This document shows positions 24,989 through 39,981 of a DNA stretch of 64,000 bases, piece after piece. The position numbers and the translations under genes are program-made. The first letter of the stretch is position 1. Every line of letters begins with the position of its first letter. The stretch is from Nigrospora sphaerica (taxonomy: Eukaryota; Ascomycota; Sordariomycetes; Amphisphaeriales; Apiosporaceae). The stretch spans positions 620,001-684,000 of the forward strand of contig JAGVVL010000018.1 of NCBI GenBank assembly GCA_018287875.1. Direction: 5' to 3'. The notes beneath the pieces were generated by a model. The model saw only the letters and a list, made by a program, of their open reading frames with translations, did no database searches and was not told where the DNA came from.

Positions 24989-27503
24989 TCAATTCGCATC
25001 ACTGCCATCCGGCCGCGGCTGTGGCGATTGTGGCGACTGTGGTGATGGTGATGGCTGCGGTGACGGACGTGGTGATAGTGGGGCTTGTGGCGACTGCGAT
25101 AACTGGAACGGCGGCGGTCGCCTTCTGACCACCTCGAATCCTTTACTGGCTGGTTCGGGGCTATTCTGGCCCTTTTTCCAGAGCTGGGATACTGCCTCGC
25201 GCGTCGTCCGGCCTAGCGAGCGCGACTGGCTCGGTGCGTTCTCTACCTCCTCTTCGCCGCCTTCTTCCGGTGGTTGGGGACCTGCCCGATAGTACAAGTC
25301 GGACTCGCGGAAGGAATAATCGTTCCATCGCGGGCCGAGATGGCCGGGCGAGGGCTCGGGAACTGGCACTTGAAAGTCCCCATACTCGAGTGATTCGCGA
25401 TTTTGTTGGCTTTTGGCGGTCCCGGTAGTGTCATGGGACTCCCTGGTGGATGAAGATGACGAGGTGCCATGGAGTGAATGCGAAGATGCTGCCGAGTATC
25501 TTGCGCCGGGTGCATCCGAAGGAGACGAACCCCTCTGGTTTTCAGACGACAACTGGGACGAAGCATGGCCCGAAGAAGCGCGTGATACGGACCGCGGTGG
25601 TCGATAGAAGCGGTTCGAACCTATCGGGGATGCCGCGTCCCGTGGCGCGGGACGACGCACAGGGCGAACATCGTGGTATCGCACAAACCGGTGATTGGTA
25701 GATGCGACCTGACGGCCAGGAACATCAAGACGTGTTGGGTCGGGTGACGGTAGCGCGGAAGCAGCGGCGAGATGGGTCCTCGGCTGGGTCCGTTGCGACA
25801 GTTGGCCGAGATCATATGCCTGCTGGCGTCAGTTACAAACGGTGGGCGGGTGGGGAAGGTAGCGAGCTTACGTCGGGACTATCGGCACGAGGTAGCCTCC
25901 TCCACTTGGAGATGAACCGGATGAGGTCCCGCGTGGCTTGGAGAAACAGGCCAAGTAGGATGAGCGCATGCAGCAGTATGATGGAATATCCGACAACGCT
26001 CCTCGCCTTGTCAGTGCCGACGCCGGGAATAAAGATGACCATGGATGCCATTGTGAAGAGCCGGACGATAGCGCTGGCTGTCTGAAGAGACAACGCGGGA
26101 TACGCCTGAAACATGGCGATGCAGACGAGAAGCACGACCTCAACGGTGCCGAGGACAACTATTTGGGCGAGCCCCGAGATCTGCAGCCCGCCAATGGCGA
26201 TGCCTCGGATGAAGTTCAGGGTGAAGAGAGCAGACACGAAGATGCCGTCATGCTGGCTGGAGTCCTCGCCCGTCGGCAAAGCTCCGTATCGCCCTTGGCG
26301 GTGGAAGAGTAATATACCCAGGTTGACCGTCGGCAGGGCCTGGAACAGCCAGACAAAGGAGGCGATAACGACGGCCACCATGAGCACGGCGAGCAGGGTG
26401 TGATAGACGGGGAGGATCGCTGCATAACTGACCTGGTACAGAGAAAGGGCGACCAGGGGGACCATGAAGTACGACAGGGTCATCTGAAGCACGCGCCCAC
26501 TCGTGCGCCGGAGACGGGCAGTTGTGGACCTCTCCACGATGCCGGCCTTGGAGCCCTTGATCAAGAATGCGAACTCGACCAAGAAAGCGCTGATGACTAG
26601 GCCGATGATGAAGAGGACGACCATGTTAATCCACGTGCCCATGATGGGGGGCGCGCCAATCACCTGCGTCATGGTTTCCAGTCCGAAAGTGCCACCGTAG
26701 GTGCCATTGACGGAATACAAGCCATCCTCAACGCCGGGATAAGCCCCCAGAGGGCCGGGCACGAAGCCGCGACTGAACAGCGAGAACCAGCACAGTTGGC
26801 TGGCGACAGATATCAGGAAGCCGGGATAGAAGAGACTGAGGCTCGCGGTGAGGAAAATGTGCTGGAGGTAATGGAGGCAGTCGCCGACGAGAGGCAGAAC
26901 GGGCTGCGGCTCCGCTTCGTCGTCACCGTCTGTGTCCGAGACGTTGACGAGGCTGCGCAAGATGCCGACGGCCAGGATGTAGGCGAGGATGCCGAGGGGC
27001 ACATATCGGGTGACGGAACGAAATACCGGGGATAGGGCAGGCGTGATGTGGGTTCTCAGGCAGGCCGGCTGGTCGCGCTCGGCGGAGTACAGGTGGATAG
27101 TGGAGGTAAAGGTCGAGAGAGAGAAGAAGGAGGGCACCACGTAGACCAGATAGATGACAAGCAAGAAGTAGTCTTCCGTTGGGGCCCAGGGGGGGCGGGT
27201 ACACGAGCTGACGGTTTCATTCCGGTCTCTTTCGGCGCGGCCCAACATGTTGAGCTCCATGAGGCCCGTGGGGAGATCTCGGGCCCAGCGGCGGCAGTGC
27301 TCCTCCGACAGCTCGGCCGTGATGCGAAAGGTAAGGCGCGAGTGGGTATGGTTGAGGGCCTCGAGGCTGCCGCCCAGGCCCGTCACGTCGGGCGCCGCCA
27401 CATTGTCTCTTAGGCGGTCGTTGCAGTGCTGGAAAGGCAGATGCGCGCGGGCGGTGGCGGCGCAGGCGTACGCGACGGTCAGGACGAGGACACGCAGTCG
27501 CAT
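24989..27503 (-). CDS. TRP-like / flavin-carrier-type polytopic membrane protein
   Basis: Two exons on the minus strand, 27503-25872 and 25708-24989, give 783 residues; the 163-nt intron is GTAAGC..CAG, phase 0. Residues 1-20 are a signal peptide. Residues 21 to about 115 form a lumenal ML-like domain with paired Cys (FQHCNDRL, EEHCRRW, VSSCTRP). From about residue 112 to 525 there are roughly nine membrane helices (DYFLLVIYLVYVVPSFFSL, ILAYILAVGILRSLV, WINMVVLFIIGLVISAFLV and others). The cytosolic tail, mostly on exon 2, is Ser/Pro/Arg-rich, and its SNRFYRPPRS patch is typical of fungal FLC/Pkd2-like proteins. The family acts in the ER or plasma membrane, with proposed roles in FAD or calcium transport and cell-wall integrity. 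The second exon is supported by frame and composition but could be extended. Confidence 0.85.
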
Positions 27504-28542
27504 GGCTGCTCGCGCGGTCGCTCAGGCATTGGCAAGGGCGGAAAGGGTCGTCGGTCGGCCGGTTAGGGTCGAAGTTGGCGAGAAGACGGTGCACATCTGG
27601 ACAGGCGACCCGGCGCGAATGCACCTGCTGCGGCTCGCGGGCGAACTCGATGGGTAAAAAACAGACGCCATCACAGGATTGGGAAGGGTGGCAGTGATTC
27701 TTCGATCTATCAATCCGACTCCCCACATAGGAGGGCAATCTATGTCATGGTGAAAGGTCCAATCAATCGGGCGCTAGGGCGCTAATGCAGGGACAGGCCA
27801 AACAGATGGGCGCAGCAGGAGCGCAGCGGGAAGGCGCAGTCAGAGACTTGCAGGCCTTGCTTACTTACCTTGTCTCCCGAGCGAATGTCGTCAGAAGCAA
27901 TCGACGAAGAGCTTGTCTCCAACAGAAGCCCGTCGCGACCAACATCGCAGAATCTCGCCCAGCCCGTCGTCGCGCCTCGCGCAGTCACTGCAGGGGGTGG
28001 GATGGGCAAGGTGCACGAGCAAAGCCGTCGCATGCCCGCCAAATGACGGGGGCGCTGCTGATAACCATAATACGGAGGTGCATGACGGGCGGGCTGGAGC
28101 GACACCATATATTTAGAAGTAAAAAGAAGTGCCGCCGGATTGGTGATAGGATACTGGTATTTATCGCTTCGGTCTTCGGCATGCCTAGGTGGGTGGAAAA
28201 CAAAGCGCGTCAGTTTGCACCCGCCCGGGCCCCGTACAAACTACAGAATACTGCGTATGCTCCTTGTTCCTTCGTCCCTTCCATCCCGTTCTCTCGGTTC
28301 AGTGCCTCTGCCGCTGGCCCTGGTCCGTCTATGGGTCCTCTGGGGCTGTACCTGCGGGACTACCGAGTAATTGACCAGGTCGTTCCACGCCAGAAGCCGC
28401 CATGGAATGGGGAGCGGAATACAGAAGTCAATTCTGAATAAGCTCCATTTTGTACCTGTCCAGCACATAGGGCTCTTTGGGCCCTCTGGCCTTCCAAGGC
28501 TGTCCCCGCATGATTACGTCGCACTGCCTTTCCGCCCGGCTT

Positions 28543-28574
28543 CTCAGCTGCTCAGCTGCTCAGCCGCTCAGCCG
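28543..28574 (+). repeat. Short 8-bp tandem repeat
   Basis: Four head-to-tail units, CTCAGCTG twice and then CTCAGCCG twice, lie in the intergenic region. Confidence 0.85.
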
Positions 28575-28950
28575 CTGCCTCTGGTCACGGAGATTTTGCC
28601 CAAGTCCCGCGTGGACACCCGAAGTGCAGTACGGAGTCGGCACATGGGCACCCATCGACCAACGGGAGGGACTCGGCACCATTAGAGACAGAACCCTCAC
28701 CCCCCTATTGGTACTGGCTATGCTGCCAGGCCCGAAAGAGGCGACGGAGCGGCATTTACGGCTTGGCCTCGTCCGCATGGCCCGTCGGGGTTATTGACCC
28801 GACGCGGACCGCCAGCTGTCGAGGGCCACCCGCATGGTACGGGAAAATAAGAAGCCTGACCGACTATCATTGGACAGCTGGGAAACAGACGACGCTACGC
28901 GATAGCTCTACAGGCTGGCCGTCTCCCGGCGGAGGGGACCGCCCAGCCAA

Positions 28951-28956
28951 GGCTAA
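28951..28956 (+). promoter_or_regulatory. Possible XlnR/Xyr1 site (GGCTAA)
   Basis: A GGCTAA hexamer lies about 470 nt before the GH10 ATG. This matches the known GGCTAA/GGCTAR core of xylanase activators. A six-base match is weak evidence alone. Confidence 0.35.
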
Positions 28957-29166
28957 CTCGTCCTTTTTCGACGCCGGGCGCGGGGGTCTCGTCCCGAACT
29001 TCCCTCTTTCGGCACTGGAATGCTACCCCGCGCCGCCTCCACGCCTGTTCCTCTTGGACTAGAACCCGAAAAAACAACGGTTACGGTCCCATCCTCAGCA
29101 ATTGGCGGCTCCGTTTTCCCAGCTTTGTTGCTCGCAAGGTGCACCACTCACCATGGAGGCGGAAGA

Positions 29167-29172
29167 TTAGCC
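29167..29172 (-). promoter_or_regulatory. Possible XlnR/Xyr1 site (GGCTAA, reverse)
   Basis: TTAGCC on the plus strand is GGCTAA on the minus strand, about 250 nt before the GH10 ATG. It is the second such hexamer in this promoter. Confidence 0.35.
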
Positions 29173-29294
29173 TGAATTGGCCTTCTCGTGGGGATCTGCA
29201 CAGGGGGGGGGGCAAGGGAAGTCGTCGTCCTGCGTCCTGTCGGCACTGGCCGCCATGGCAGACTTATGGGAACTCAGTCTGTGTGTGGTATTCG

Positions 29295-29302
29295 TATATA
29301 TA
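29295..29302 (+). promoter_or_regulatory. TATA box of the GH10 xylanase gene
   Basis: TATATATA lies about 125 nt before the ATG at 29422. Confidence 0.6.
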
Positions 29303-29421
29303 GTCATGTGTGCTTCTTACAAGGCCAAGACGGCTCTTGCTACTCGGGTGGTTGTCCTCGACCTTGCATCGCGACTTCGATCCGCAGCCAGCATTCTCGT
29401 AACCCTCGTTTTTCCCGCACG

Positions 29422-32173
<2,752 letters not shown>

Positions 32174-32716
32174 ATGCGTACCTCGACCGTCTTCGTCACC
32201 CTGGCCGCCGCCGTCGTTTCGGCCGCGCCCGTGGCCCAGCTCTCCGAGTACACGTTCCAGGTGTCCGAGTGGAACGCCGGCTGCGGCCGGTCGGGCTGCT
32301 CGGCCAACTTCAAGGTGGCAGGCGCCGCCACGACCGACTACCCCAAGCACCCGGCCTTCCAGGCCTCGTGCTTCGTCAACGGCGAGGGCGCCGACTACGC
32401 CGCCTGCGCTCTCACCGACTCGGGCTCCGCCGTCAGCCGCTCCGTCAAGGCCAAGCTGCTCGAGGCTACGCGCGTCGATGGCGAGAACACCATCCCCCAC
32501 GTCCAGATCTCGTACCAGCACGCCGACGTGGACCAGGCGTAAGTTTTTTTTCTTCTCTTCCTCCCCCTTCTCTCCACCCAGACATCGACTGACCCGAGTG
32601 CAAAATTCAGCGGCGCTTACTTCAACGCCACCGGCACCGGCGATGCGCGCTACAACGCCGCCGTCCTGCCTCCCATGGACTTCACCATCACCCCCCAGTG
32701 GTTCGGTGTCGCTTAA
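32174..32716 (+). CDS. Small secreted protein, hypothetical, four cysteines
   Basis: Two exons, 32174-32538 and 32611-32716, give 156 residues; the intron is GTAAGT..TTCAG. Residues 1-18 are a signal peptide (FVTLAAAVVSAA), and the start context CCAAGATG is strong. The mature part opens with VAQLSEYTFQVSEW and has four Cys (NAGCGRSGCSANF, QASCFVNG, YAACALT), so two disulfides are likely. It ends in PPMDFTITPQWFGVA. The alternating polar/hydrophobic pattern suggests a beta-rich fold, and it could be related to the Alt a 1-like secreted proteins, but I cannot establish that. The function is unknown; it is effector-like in size only. It is convergent with the GNAT gene. Confidence 0.82.
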
Positions 32717-33136
32717 GCGTGGGAACGAGAGATTTACGGAAACGAGATCATGTCATGAAAAACTTTTGATAGCCTAATGATAATCGTGCTGCCAGCGACT
32801 CAATGCTGGACTTTACCATCGGACTGGACCACCCTGCTTTTCTTGGCAGTGCCCTAATCGTGAACTTGCTTCCAAACCCGAAAGCACTTGCACGTTGTAG
32901 GTCGAATGACAACCAAGGATGAAGAGAATCATATGCCGGGCTTTGCTTGGCAATGAATCCTCAGTAACTGGTGCGCCAATGCTGGAACCCAACAAGGCAC
33001 CAGCCAGCGCTTTGCAAGCGTCGATAGCTGTAAGTAGTACACAAGGCGACAAGAATGATGTCTTGTTGCGAAAGGGCTGTCCTGATGGTGGAGTGCGCCC
33101 AGGAGTCGAGTGGAAGCTTATCGGGATTGAACTTGA
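32717..33136. other. Convergent 3' intergenic region
   Basis: It lies between the secreted protein and GNAT stops. I see nothing in it beyond presumed 3' UTRs. Confidence 0.45.
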
Positions 33137-34040
33137 TTACTTCTTTTGAGTCGGCTCCCGAATCATGATGGAGACCTTGTAAACACCATGCTGATCTGGC
33201 GTCAACTCGTCGAGGTTGAACTCGAGCACATCAACGACGCGGAAGCCCCATTTCTCGTACAGGGGCCTGCCTGTCGGGGTGGCCTCCAGGTACGTCCTCC
33301 GGCCCTCGCCGTCGGCAATGTCGAGCATGGGGAGAATAAGCGCCTTGGCGGCGCCCTGGTGGAAGTATTTGGGGTTGGTCGCGATCAGCGAGAGGCCTTA
33401 GGCGGGAGCGTGAACAAATCAGCCAGCAAGTCCTTCTTTAATTGGTGGGGGGGGGGGACGAGGGATGCGGGACCCCAGGTAAAGACGGACCCAGCATGTC
33501 ACTTTTCATCCATTTGGCCGACGCGCGGGCCAGAGCATCGAAAAAGCCCCGGCACAGAGCCCCGTCGGCGCCGGGCGGGATTTCGAGGTTGGCATAGGGC
33601 CGCGTCGCATCGGTGCTCGTGGTGGCGGACAGCGGCAGGCCCGGGGTCTTTTCCTCCTCGACCTTCTTCCCGTCGCGGACCGGGCCCGAGACGTCGACGG
33701 CAGCGGTGGTACCGTCGCCGCCGCCGCCCTCGCCGAGGTAGGCGCCGAAGCGCGTCGAGTCGGCGGGCACGTCCCAGCGGGCAAAGGCGACCATGTCGCC
33801 GGTGGGCCGGTGGGTGATCTTGAAGTGGCGCACGGCGGGGTTCCGGAGCTTGCTGCGGATGCGCGTCACCATCCAGGCCAGCATGGGCTCCAGGTCGGCG
33901 GGCCACCAGTACGTGTTGGCCGGGTCGGTGGCAAAGGAGGCGTGGTAGATGCGCGCCAGGTCCTCGGCGTCGGCCATGACGACGGGCGACAGCGCGAAAT
34001 CGGGCGCGAGGGAGTCCGGGGTGGGGAAGGGGAGCGCCAT
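33137..34040 (-). CDS. GNAT-family N-acetyltransferase
   Basis: Two exons on the minus strand, 34040-33491 and 33396-33137, give 269 residues. The donor is GTCCGT, weaker than usual, and the acceptor is CCTAAG. The intron contains an 11-base G run. The N-terminal half has the DAEDLARIYHASFATDP start common in fungal GNAT proteins, then RHFKITHRPTGDMVAFARWDVP (strand beta-4 region). A low-complexity insertion follows (about 100-140). The join gives MLGLSLIATNPKYFHQGAAKALILPMLD, in which NPKYFHQGAAKAL is the acetyl-CoA pyrophosphate-binding motif A. EATPTGRPLYEKWGFRVVDVLEF is motif B. The substrate is unknown, as for most of this group. A TATA-like GTATAAG lies about 130 nt upstream on the minus strand. 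Confidence 0.85.
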
Positions 34041-37000
34041 TTTTTCACTTAATCTCGAGGGGACTCAGACAGGTGCCGTCGGGCGCAGAGACAACGGGTG
34101 GAGGGGACGAAAGTTCCGGCACGATTGACGGATCGTCGTCGGCGGGAAATGGGCCACGCGGCGGACACTCTTATACTCGGCCGTCGCTTGGTGAAGCGAA
34201 TAGGCGACGTCCTCCTTCTCGTGAGCCCCCCGGCGCTATCCGGCGCGGCAGCACAGCGGTCCATTCTCCACCCCACCCATCCACTGCCCGCTCGCCGGTG
34301 ACTCCCCGCCGGATTGTGGCATGTAAGCGGTGCTGTCGTTCATTTATGGGCCGAGGTCAAGGTCGGCGACGACCCGGAGGGTGATCAGATTGGTTTAAAC
34401 TGCTATCGATCCCACCGATTGGCAGATCCCCCAGCCGTCCCCCGAAGCTCGATACGCGAGACTGAATGAGGACATGAAGATATGTGACGATACCACACCC
34501 GCCGCCGGCTCATTTGGACATGAGTTGTTGCCCAGGTAGCGAATCCGTTCCTGATCTTTGTGTGTGGGTGTAGGGGAGATGAGAGAGCGCTGCCGAGCCA
34601 GGATGGACAGGTTGGGACGGCAACCCCTCGACTCGTTTATGTATGTGCCTTGCATCCATCCAAATTCCATCGATGCTGAGCTGCCGTTCGTCTCTTTCCA
34701 AGGGTTCCCCCCCCCCACTCCTTGTGCCCCCCCCCCCCCTTCTTTCTACCCCTCCCCACGTGCGGCTATCCCGCCGGCGGCGATAGGTAACACGTGTGGG
34801 CGGGCGGTACCGGAAGAGACCACCCCAACGCGCAGCGGCTGGCCCTCCTTGATCACGAGATCGATCCCATGGTACCCCTGTGCAAATCGCCCTCGTGCCG
34901 GATTGCCGTGTGGTTCTTAGGCCCCCGGTCGTCTCCCGGCCCCTTCGCGGCGACGTCCTCACACCTTTTCCGATAGTCTCTGGCAGTTGAGCTCTGTTCA
35001 GACCAATGTGTTTTGCTGGGACGGGCTGTTCCCTGCGCAGAACCCCCGGGCTTTCTTTTCCCTTAGTGAGGGGCGCTAAAACGTTGGGCGTCGAAACAGG
35101 GTCTGCGACGACCAAGGGACGGAACCCCCCGGTTGATCAGCAGGGGAGTGGGTGCTGGTCGTGTCACAGCCACAGGGCGCGCGCTATCGATGCCATTTGA
35201 TGCATCCAGCCATTCCACCTTCCAGCCACCCTGCCTGCCATCACGACCATGCACTATGGATTTTGTTTAAGGGGGATTTGATTCGGAGGGTGGCGGCGGT
35301 ATGTAGGTAGGAAGTCCTTAACTCGAGGTCAGGAGTCTGCTTAATGTGCATGTACCTAACAAAGCAATCGGACCTGAGTATATGCGTCGCGAGCGGAGGA
35401 GGGCAACTTGGCAGTCCTGGTGGACCGACCAACCGACCAACGGGGGAGGTATCAGTAAGTACCCCCCGCTTGCACAGCAGCAAGCAGTAAGTAGTGGCAG
35501 CGCCCATTGCTAAGGCACCCAGACCTGGGAAGAAGACGTGGAAGGGCCTCGTCGACGCGTGCAGTGATCGACGAATTGCCCATCTCGCCCAGGCGAGATG
35601 AAGCACTGGTCGATCAGAAGCTAACACAAGGTCATGGAAGTTAGCGGAGTCGGACGGGCACCCCCGCCTTATGGTTTGGATCGTGGGTCGAACCGCGAAG
35701 AGAGGCTATGTGCACCCATCCGTCTTACACTGCCGTGCCACCAGCTGCAAGCTATCGGCGTGCGCACGAAACGAACGCACGCTCAAGCTATGGTACGTAA
35801 GGTACAATATCGCCTGTAAACGTCGGCACCGTAGGTTACATTATGTATGGGATGGTTGTGACGGGACCTGAGGTCACGAACGGTCATGTCGGCCGTGCTC
35901 CAGCAGGACTGACGATCCATCCTTCCTGGTGGGCGTCATGCGCAACTCACACGAGACCAGCGCAGGCATCGGCCTAGTTTCCCGGCCCCCAGGCTCGTCA
36001 TCCTTCCTTTTCTTTCGGTGCTCGTGGCGCGTCCCGCCCTGAATATCCTGGATACATATGTACCTACATGTTAGGTACCCACCTTGTATGAGAGTCATCA
36101 CTCCCCTTCCCCATCCCATAGCCCCCCATCGCGGCGCCGCATTCGCTTTTACTTGATTTGTTTTGGTCTTGCTTGGTGTTTGCTACTACGACAGGATACC
36201 CGGTACATTTGCTGCTGCTGCTGCTGCTGCTGCCGCCGCCGCCGCCGCCGCTGCTGCTCCACCTCCAACTTTCCCCCCTCCTTGTCCGCGTGCTCTTCCT
36301 CTCCGTCTTGGGGCTGGGATCGCGCATTTGGCTTCCCTATTGCACCGTTTCTTCTTCCACTTCCAGCCTCCGCTTCCGCCTTTTTCGCTGCCTCGTGCTT
36401 CCACCCCTCCTCTTCCTTCCTCTTGTCTGTTCCTTTTCCTTCTTCGTCTTCTTTTTCTCCCGCTTGGCCTTGTGTGGTCCAGGGACTGACGCTCCTCCTG
36501 CTCCTCCTGCTCCTCGCTGCTCCCGCACCCGCTTTTTCGCCCGCCCTCCCGTTTTCGCAGCGTTTCCGCACGTCCGTTGCATCGTTCGACGCTTCTACCA
36601 CCCATATCCGTTATACTCGCAACATTTGCCGCCAGTTGGCTCCTCATCCACCAACTTCACCCCTCGTGCTCCGCCTTGCCTCCTCGTTTTCTCGTGTCCC
36701 GCGCCCACGAGCCAACCCACCCACCCACCCAATCTGAAAGCCGTCCCCTTCGCCCCCACCAACCACCAGCTCCAGCACGGCACGCGATACTTTTTCCACC
36801 CCTCCTCCTTACGCCTACGTCGCATGGGGCCAGCATAAATGTTGATCTCGCGCTTGACTGCAACGCTGAACCTGCAGCAGCCGGGCCAGGTTCGGCCTGC
36901 GGTACATTAGAGTTGTGCGGCATCCCCAAGGCAACACCTTAAATCGCCTCAAAGCTAGACGGACAGAGCGCCCATCCGTCTTATTCTGCCACCGTCAAGA

Positions 37001-37273
37001 CCAACTGCCGCCGCCGCGCGATCGACAACCTCTCAACTGTCCGGCGGCTCCAGACGAACCAGCTTCCAGACGAAGAGAGCCCGGGCTACAGTCATCCAGG
37101 CGTGTTTCCACAAGATTTTGTTGCAGCGTAGGCCGTCCGACTGCTTCCTTTGTTTGCAAAACAACGGCCTTCCTCCACCAACACCCACCCGTTCTGTGCC
37201 AGCTTGCGCACGCAGCCACGCAAACCCACCGAAACGCCGTCCCTCGACACGACCCCCGACGCGACCGCCCAAG
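34041..37273. other. Long intergenic stretch with the leader of the RING gene
   Basis: No gene is recognised. Notable contents are C-runs at about 34707-34716 and 34727-34739, a CTG/CCG repeat at 36211-36258, and a strongly CT-rich plus strand from about 36200 to 37270. The CT-rich part is probably promoter and 5' leader of the gene starting at 37274. Confidence 0.45.
36211..36258 (+). repeat. GCT/GCC trinucleotide repeat
   Basis: About seven GCT, six GCC and then two to three GCT units lie in a CT-rich region about 1 kb upstream of the RING gene. Plus- and minus-strand frames across it give poly-Leu, poly-Ala or poly-Gln, but none looks like a gene. Confidence 0.9.
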
Positions 37274-39981
37274 ATGCGGCCTCCACGGATCGTCATCCTG
37301 GCCCTTTTCTTTGTAGCCTGTCTATTCCTGCTCTGCCGCGCCGTCACGTCTTCAGCCGGCACCACGGCCACCGGCGCTGTCAATACCCCGAGCCACTCCC
37401 AGAAGTCTGGCCTCCGATCGCTCCTCTCCTTTTCGGCGCCCTTCGCCCTGTTTCTTCCCAACGCCGTCATTACCATTGCTGAAGACAACACCACGTCATT
37501 TGCGGCGAGGCCTGCGGGTTTCGGCCCCCAACTCCCCGCCAAGGGCCTGAATGGCCAGCTGTGGATCGGGAGCGGCTTCACCGAAGAGACCCTCCAGGAC
37601 GACGTGGGTGAGGGCGAACTCGGGTGCAGCGATGTGCCTGGATGGAACGACGGGACATCGAACGTCGCCGTTCTTAAGTCCACCTCGCACAAGGCGCCGC
37701 TCGACCGACCCCAGGCCTTATCTTCGGCCGGCGGCAGGAACGGCGCCCCGAACAAGCGGGAGAAGGCAGATAAGGACGCCGCAGTAGCCCCCGATACCAA
37801 GTCCCGGACCAAGAAGGTGACGGTGGACGACGGCACCGACGACTACCTGCACCAGGCCCTAGAAACCTCGCAGAAGTTGCAGGTCGATGGCTCCGGCCTC
37901 TCCGGCTCGGGCCACGCCGACATCCAGTCTATCCAAGAGGGCGCCGAAATCGCCGGCAAGATTGTGCTACTGAGCCGTGGCGGCTGCGGGTTCCTCGAGA
38001 AGGTCAAGTGGGCCCAGCGAAGAGGCGCCATCGCCCTGATCGTGGGGGACAATGTGCGAGGGGGCGCCTTGATTCAGATGTACGCCCACGGCGACACGTC
38101 GAATGTCACCATCCCCTCCGTCTTCACCTCTCGAACTACGGCCTACCTCCTCTCCCTGATGATGCAGCCGGGCAGTTACATTGAGGACTTCATCGACGAG
38201 AACGGCAAGCCCACCCAAAAGGTGCAGCACTCGGACAAGGCCCGTCAAAATCGGAACTCGAGACGTCAGCCCCTACCGGGCTCCACTTCCCCATCCGCGA
38301 AAGACTCGTCGACGACTCAGGCGCGTACGGCGGCTGCCAAGAAGGCGGTGCTCTCGACAAGCGCAGACTCGAACAAGTCGACACCCGAGAGCCGCGGCTG
38401 GCTGGCTCGCTTCTTTAGCTGGGGTAAGACTTCTTCTGCTGCTGTCCAGAGCCGCCCGCCCAGCAGCGGCCAGCACGATTGGGTTCTGGTCGAGGACTTT
38501 TCCGACGAGAAGGATCGCGTCATCCGCGACGGCATCGAGAAGGCATCCAAAGGGACGGCGGGCGGCAAGTCCAAGACGGGCGCTGCGACGGGCGATACCT
38601 TCCAGATTGGCGTGCAGGACTGGCGGGACCCCGACCTGGTCGGTGCCCCTGCCCAAGATGCGAAATCATCTCAGGAGGAAGCCGGCAAGACCAAGGGCAA
38701 GGCTGGCGGCAAGGAGTCCAAGTCGGGGTCCAGCACCTCAAAGCAGGACGGCAAGAAGGTCAAAGAGGCCAGCGGCCCGAAAGGCGGAAGCATTACTCCC
38801 GGCAGCGGAGAATATGCAGCCAAGATGCCGGCTTCGCCCCAGGCGGATACTACGGAGGCGTCAACGCAGCCCAGCACTGCGGGTGGTTTCTTCTCCCGGC
38901 TCTTTGGCAGCCACGGAAGCGCCGAGTCGAACGAGGGCGAGGTACCTCCCCCCATCAACACGCCCATCGTGCAGAAACCGGCGCCCGGCGAGAAGATACC
39001 TTCGAACCCTCCGCCCGGACAGCACGACGGCCTGTGGATCGTCATCACGCCCACCAGCAGTGCCAGCCCCTTCCTCGACACGCTTCTGGTGCTGGTCATC
39101 AGCCCGCTGATCACGCTGACGGTCGTCTACGCGCTCCTGATCCTCCGGGCCCGCATCCGCCGCCGCCGCTGGCGAGCGCCCAAGTCGGTCGTGGAGCGGC
39201 TGCCCGTGCGGACCTATCACACGGTGGCGACGACGCCGAGCCACTCGCCGCGCATCTCGACGCCCACGCCGCCCTCGCCGCCCTCGCCCACGACGCCCCT
39301 GTTGCAGAGCCAGCACGGCCCGTCGCGACACCGCCCGCGATCCCGCACCACTACGGGTGTTGCCGGGGACCTCCTGCAGGTGAACAGTGCGGCACAGTCG
39401 TCTTCGTCCTCCCCGCACGAGAAGCCCAGCCAGTGGAAGAAGTACATGGGCCGCCAAGTCGAGTGTGTCGTCTGCCTGGAGGAGTACGTGGATGGCGTGA
39501 GCCAGGTCATGAGCTTGCCCTGTGGTCACGAGTTCCACGTAGAGTGCATGTGAGTACCCCTCGTCCACCCGAAATGTGATGAGGTTTCTTTGCTAACCTT
39601 GGTGCTTTTTGCAGCACGCCCTGGCTCACGACACGCCGGCGCACGTGCCCCATCTGTAAGGGCGATGTGGTCCGCTCGCTGGCCCGCGGCTCGCCGTCCA
39701 GCCCGCGCTACGACGCCTACCGCGACGACAGCGACGACGACTTCTCGGCCGAGGCCACGTCGTCGTCGTTTTCCTCGGGCCCGTCCGGTCGCCCTTCTGC
39801 CGCACGCCACGACGAGGCCGACTCGGACGTGGAACAGGGCATCCTCTCGCCACAGCCGGCACGTTCGGCCGAGGCCGGGCCGGCGGACGGGTGGCTGGGC
39901 ATGGTGTCGCACAGCCTCCGCAGCCTGTCGACATGGCCGCGGCCGCAGTCGGTGCGCCCCGTCGAGGACCGCGATCGGTAG
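37274..39981 (+). CDS. PA-domain transmembrane RING-H2 E3 ubiquitin ligase
   Basis: Two exons, 37274-39549 and 39615-39981, give 880 residues. The ATG in CCCAAGATG is followed by RIVILALFFVACLFLLCRAV, a signal peptide. A protease-associated domain lies at about 220-300 (KIVLLSRGGCGFLEKVKWAQRRGAIALIVGD and IPSVFTSRTTAYLL). A long Ser/Lys/Gly-rich low-complexity part (about 315-590) precedes a single membrane helix (about 605-630, LLVLVISPLITLTVVYALLIL) followed by basic residues. The RING-H2 finger (about 730-775) has CVVCLEEY, LPCGHEFHVEC and CPIC; the intron splits the Ile codon after HVEC. The domain order PA-TM-RING is that of RNF13/GRAIL-type ligases of the endomembrane system. Substrates are unknown. 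Confidence 0.9.

Larger units (their letters stand above)
27504..29421. other. Divergent intergenic region between the TRP-like and GH10 genes
   Basis: No gene is seen. It holds the promoters of both flanking genes, an 8-bp tandem repeat at 28543-28574, and two GGCTAA-type motifs and a TATA box before GH10, which are listed separately. Confidence 0.45.

Noticed and set aside
36149..36647. Poly-Gln and poly-Ala minus-strand ORFs
   Set aside because: They arise from the GCT/GCC repeat and the CT-rich tract, with no conserved sequence outside the repeat.
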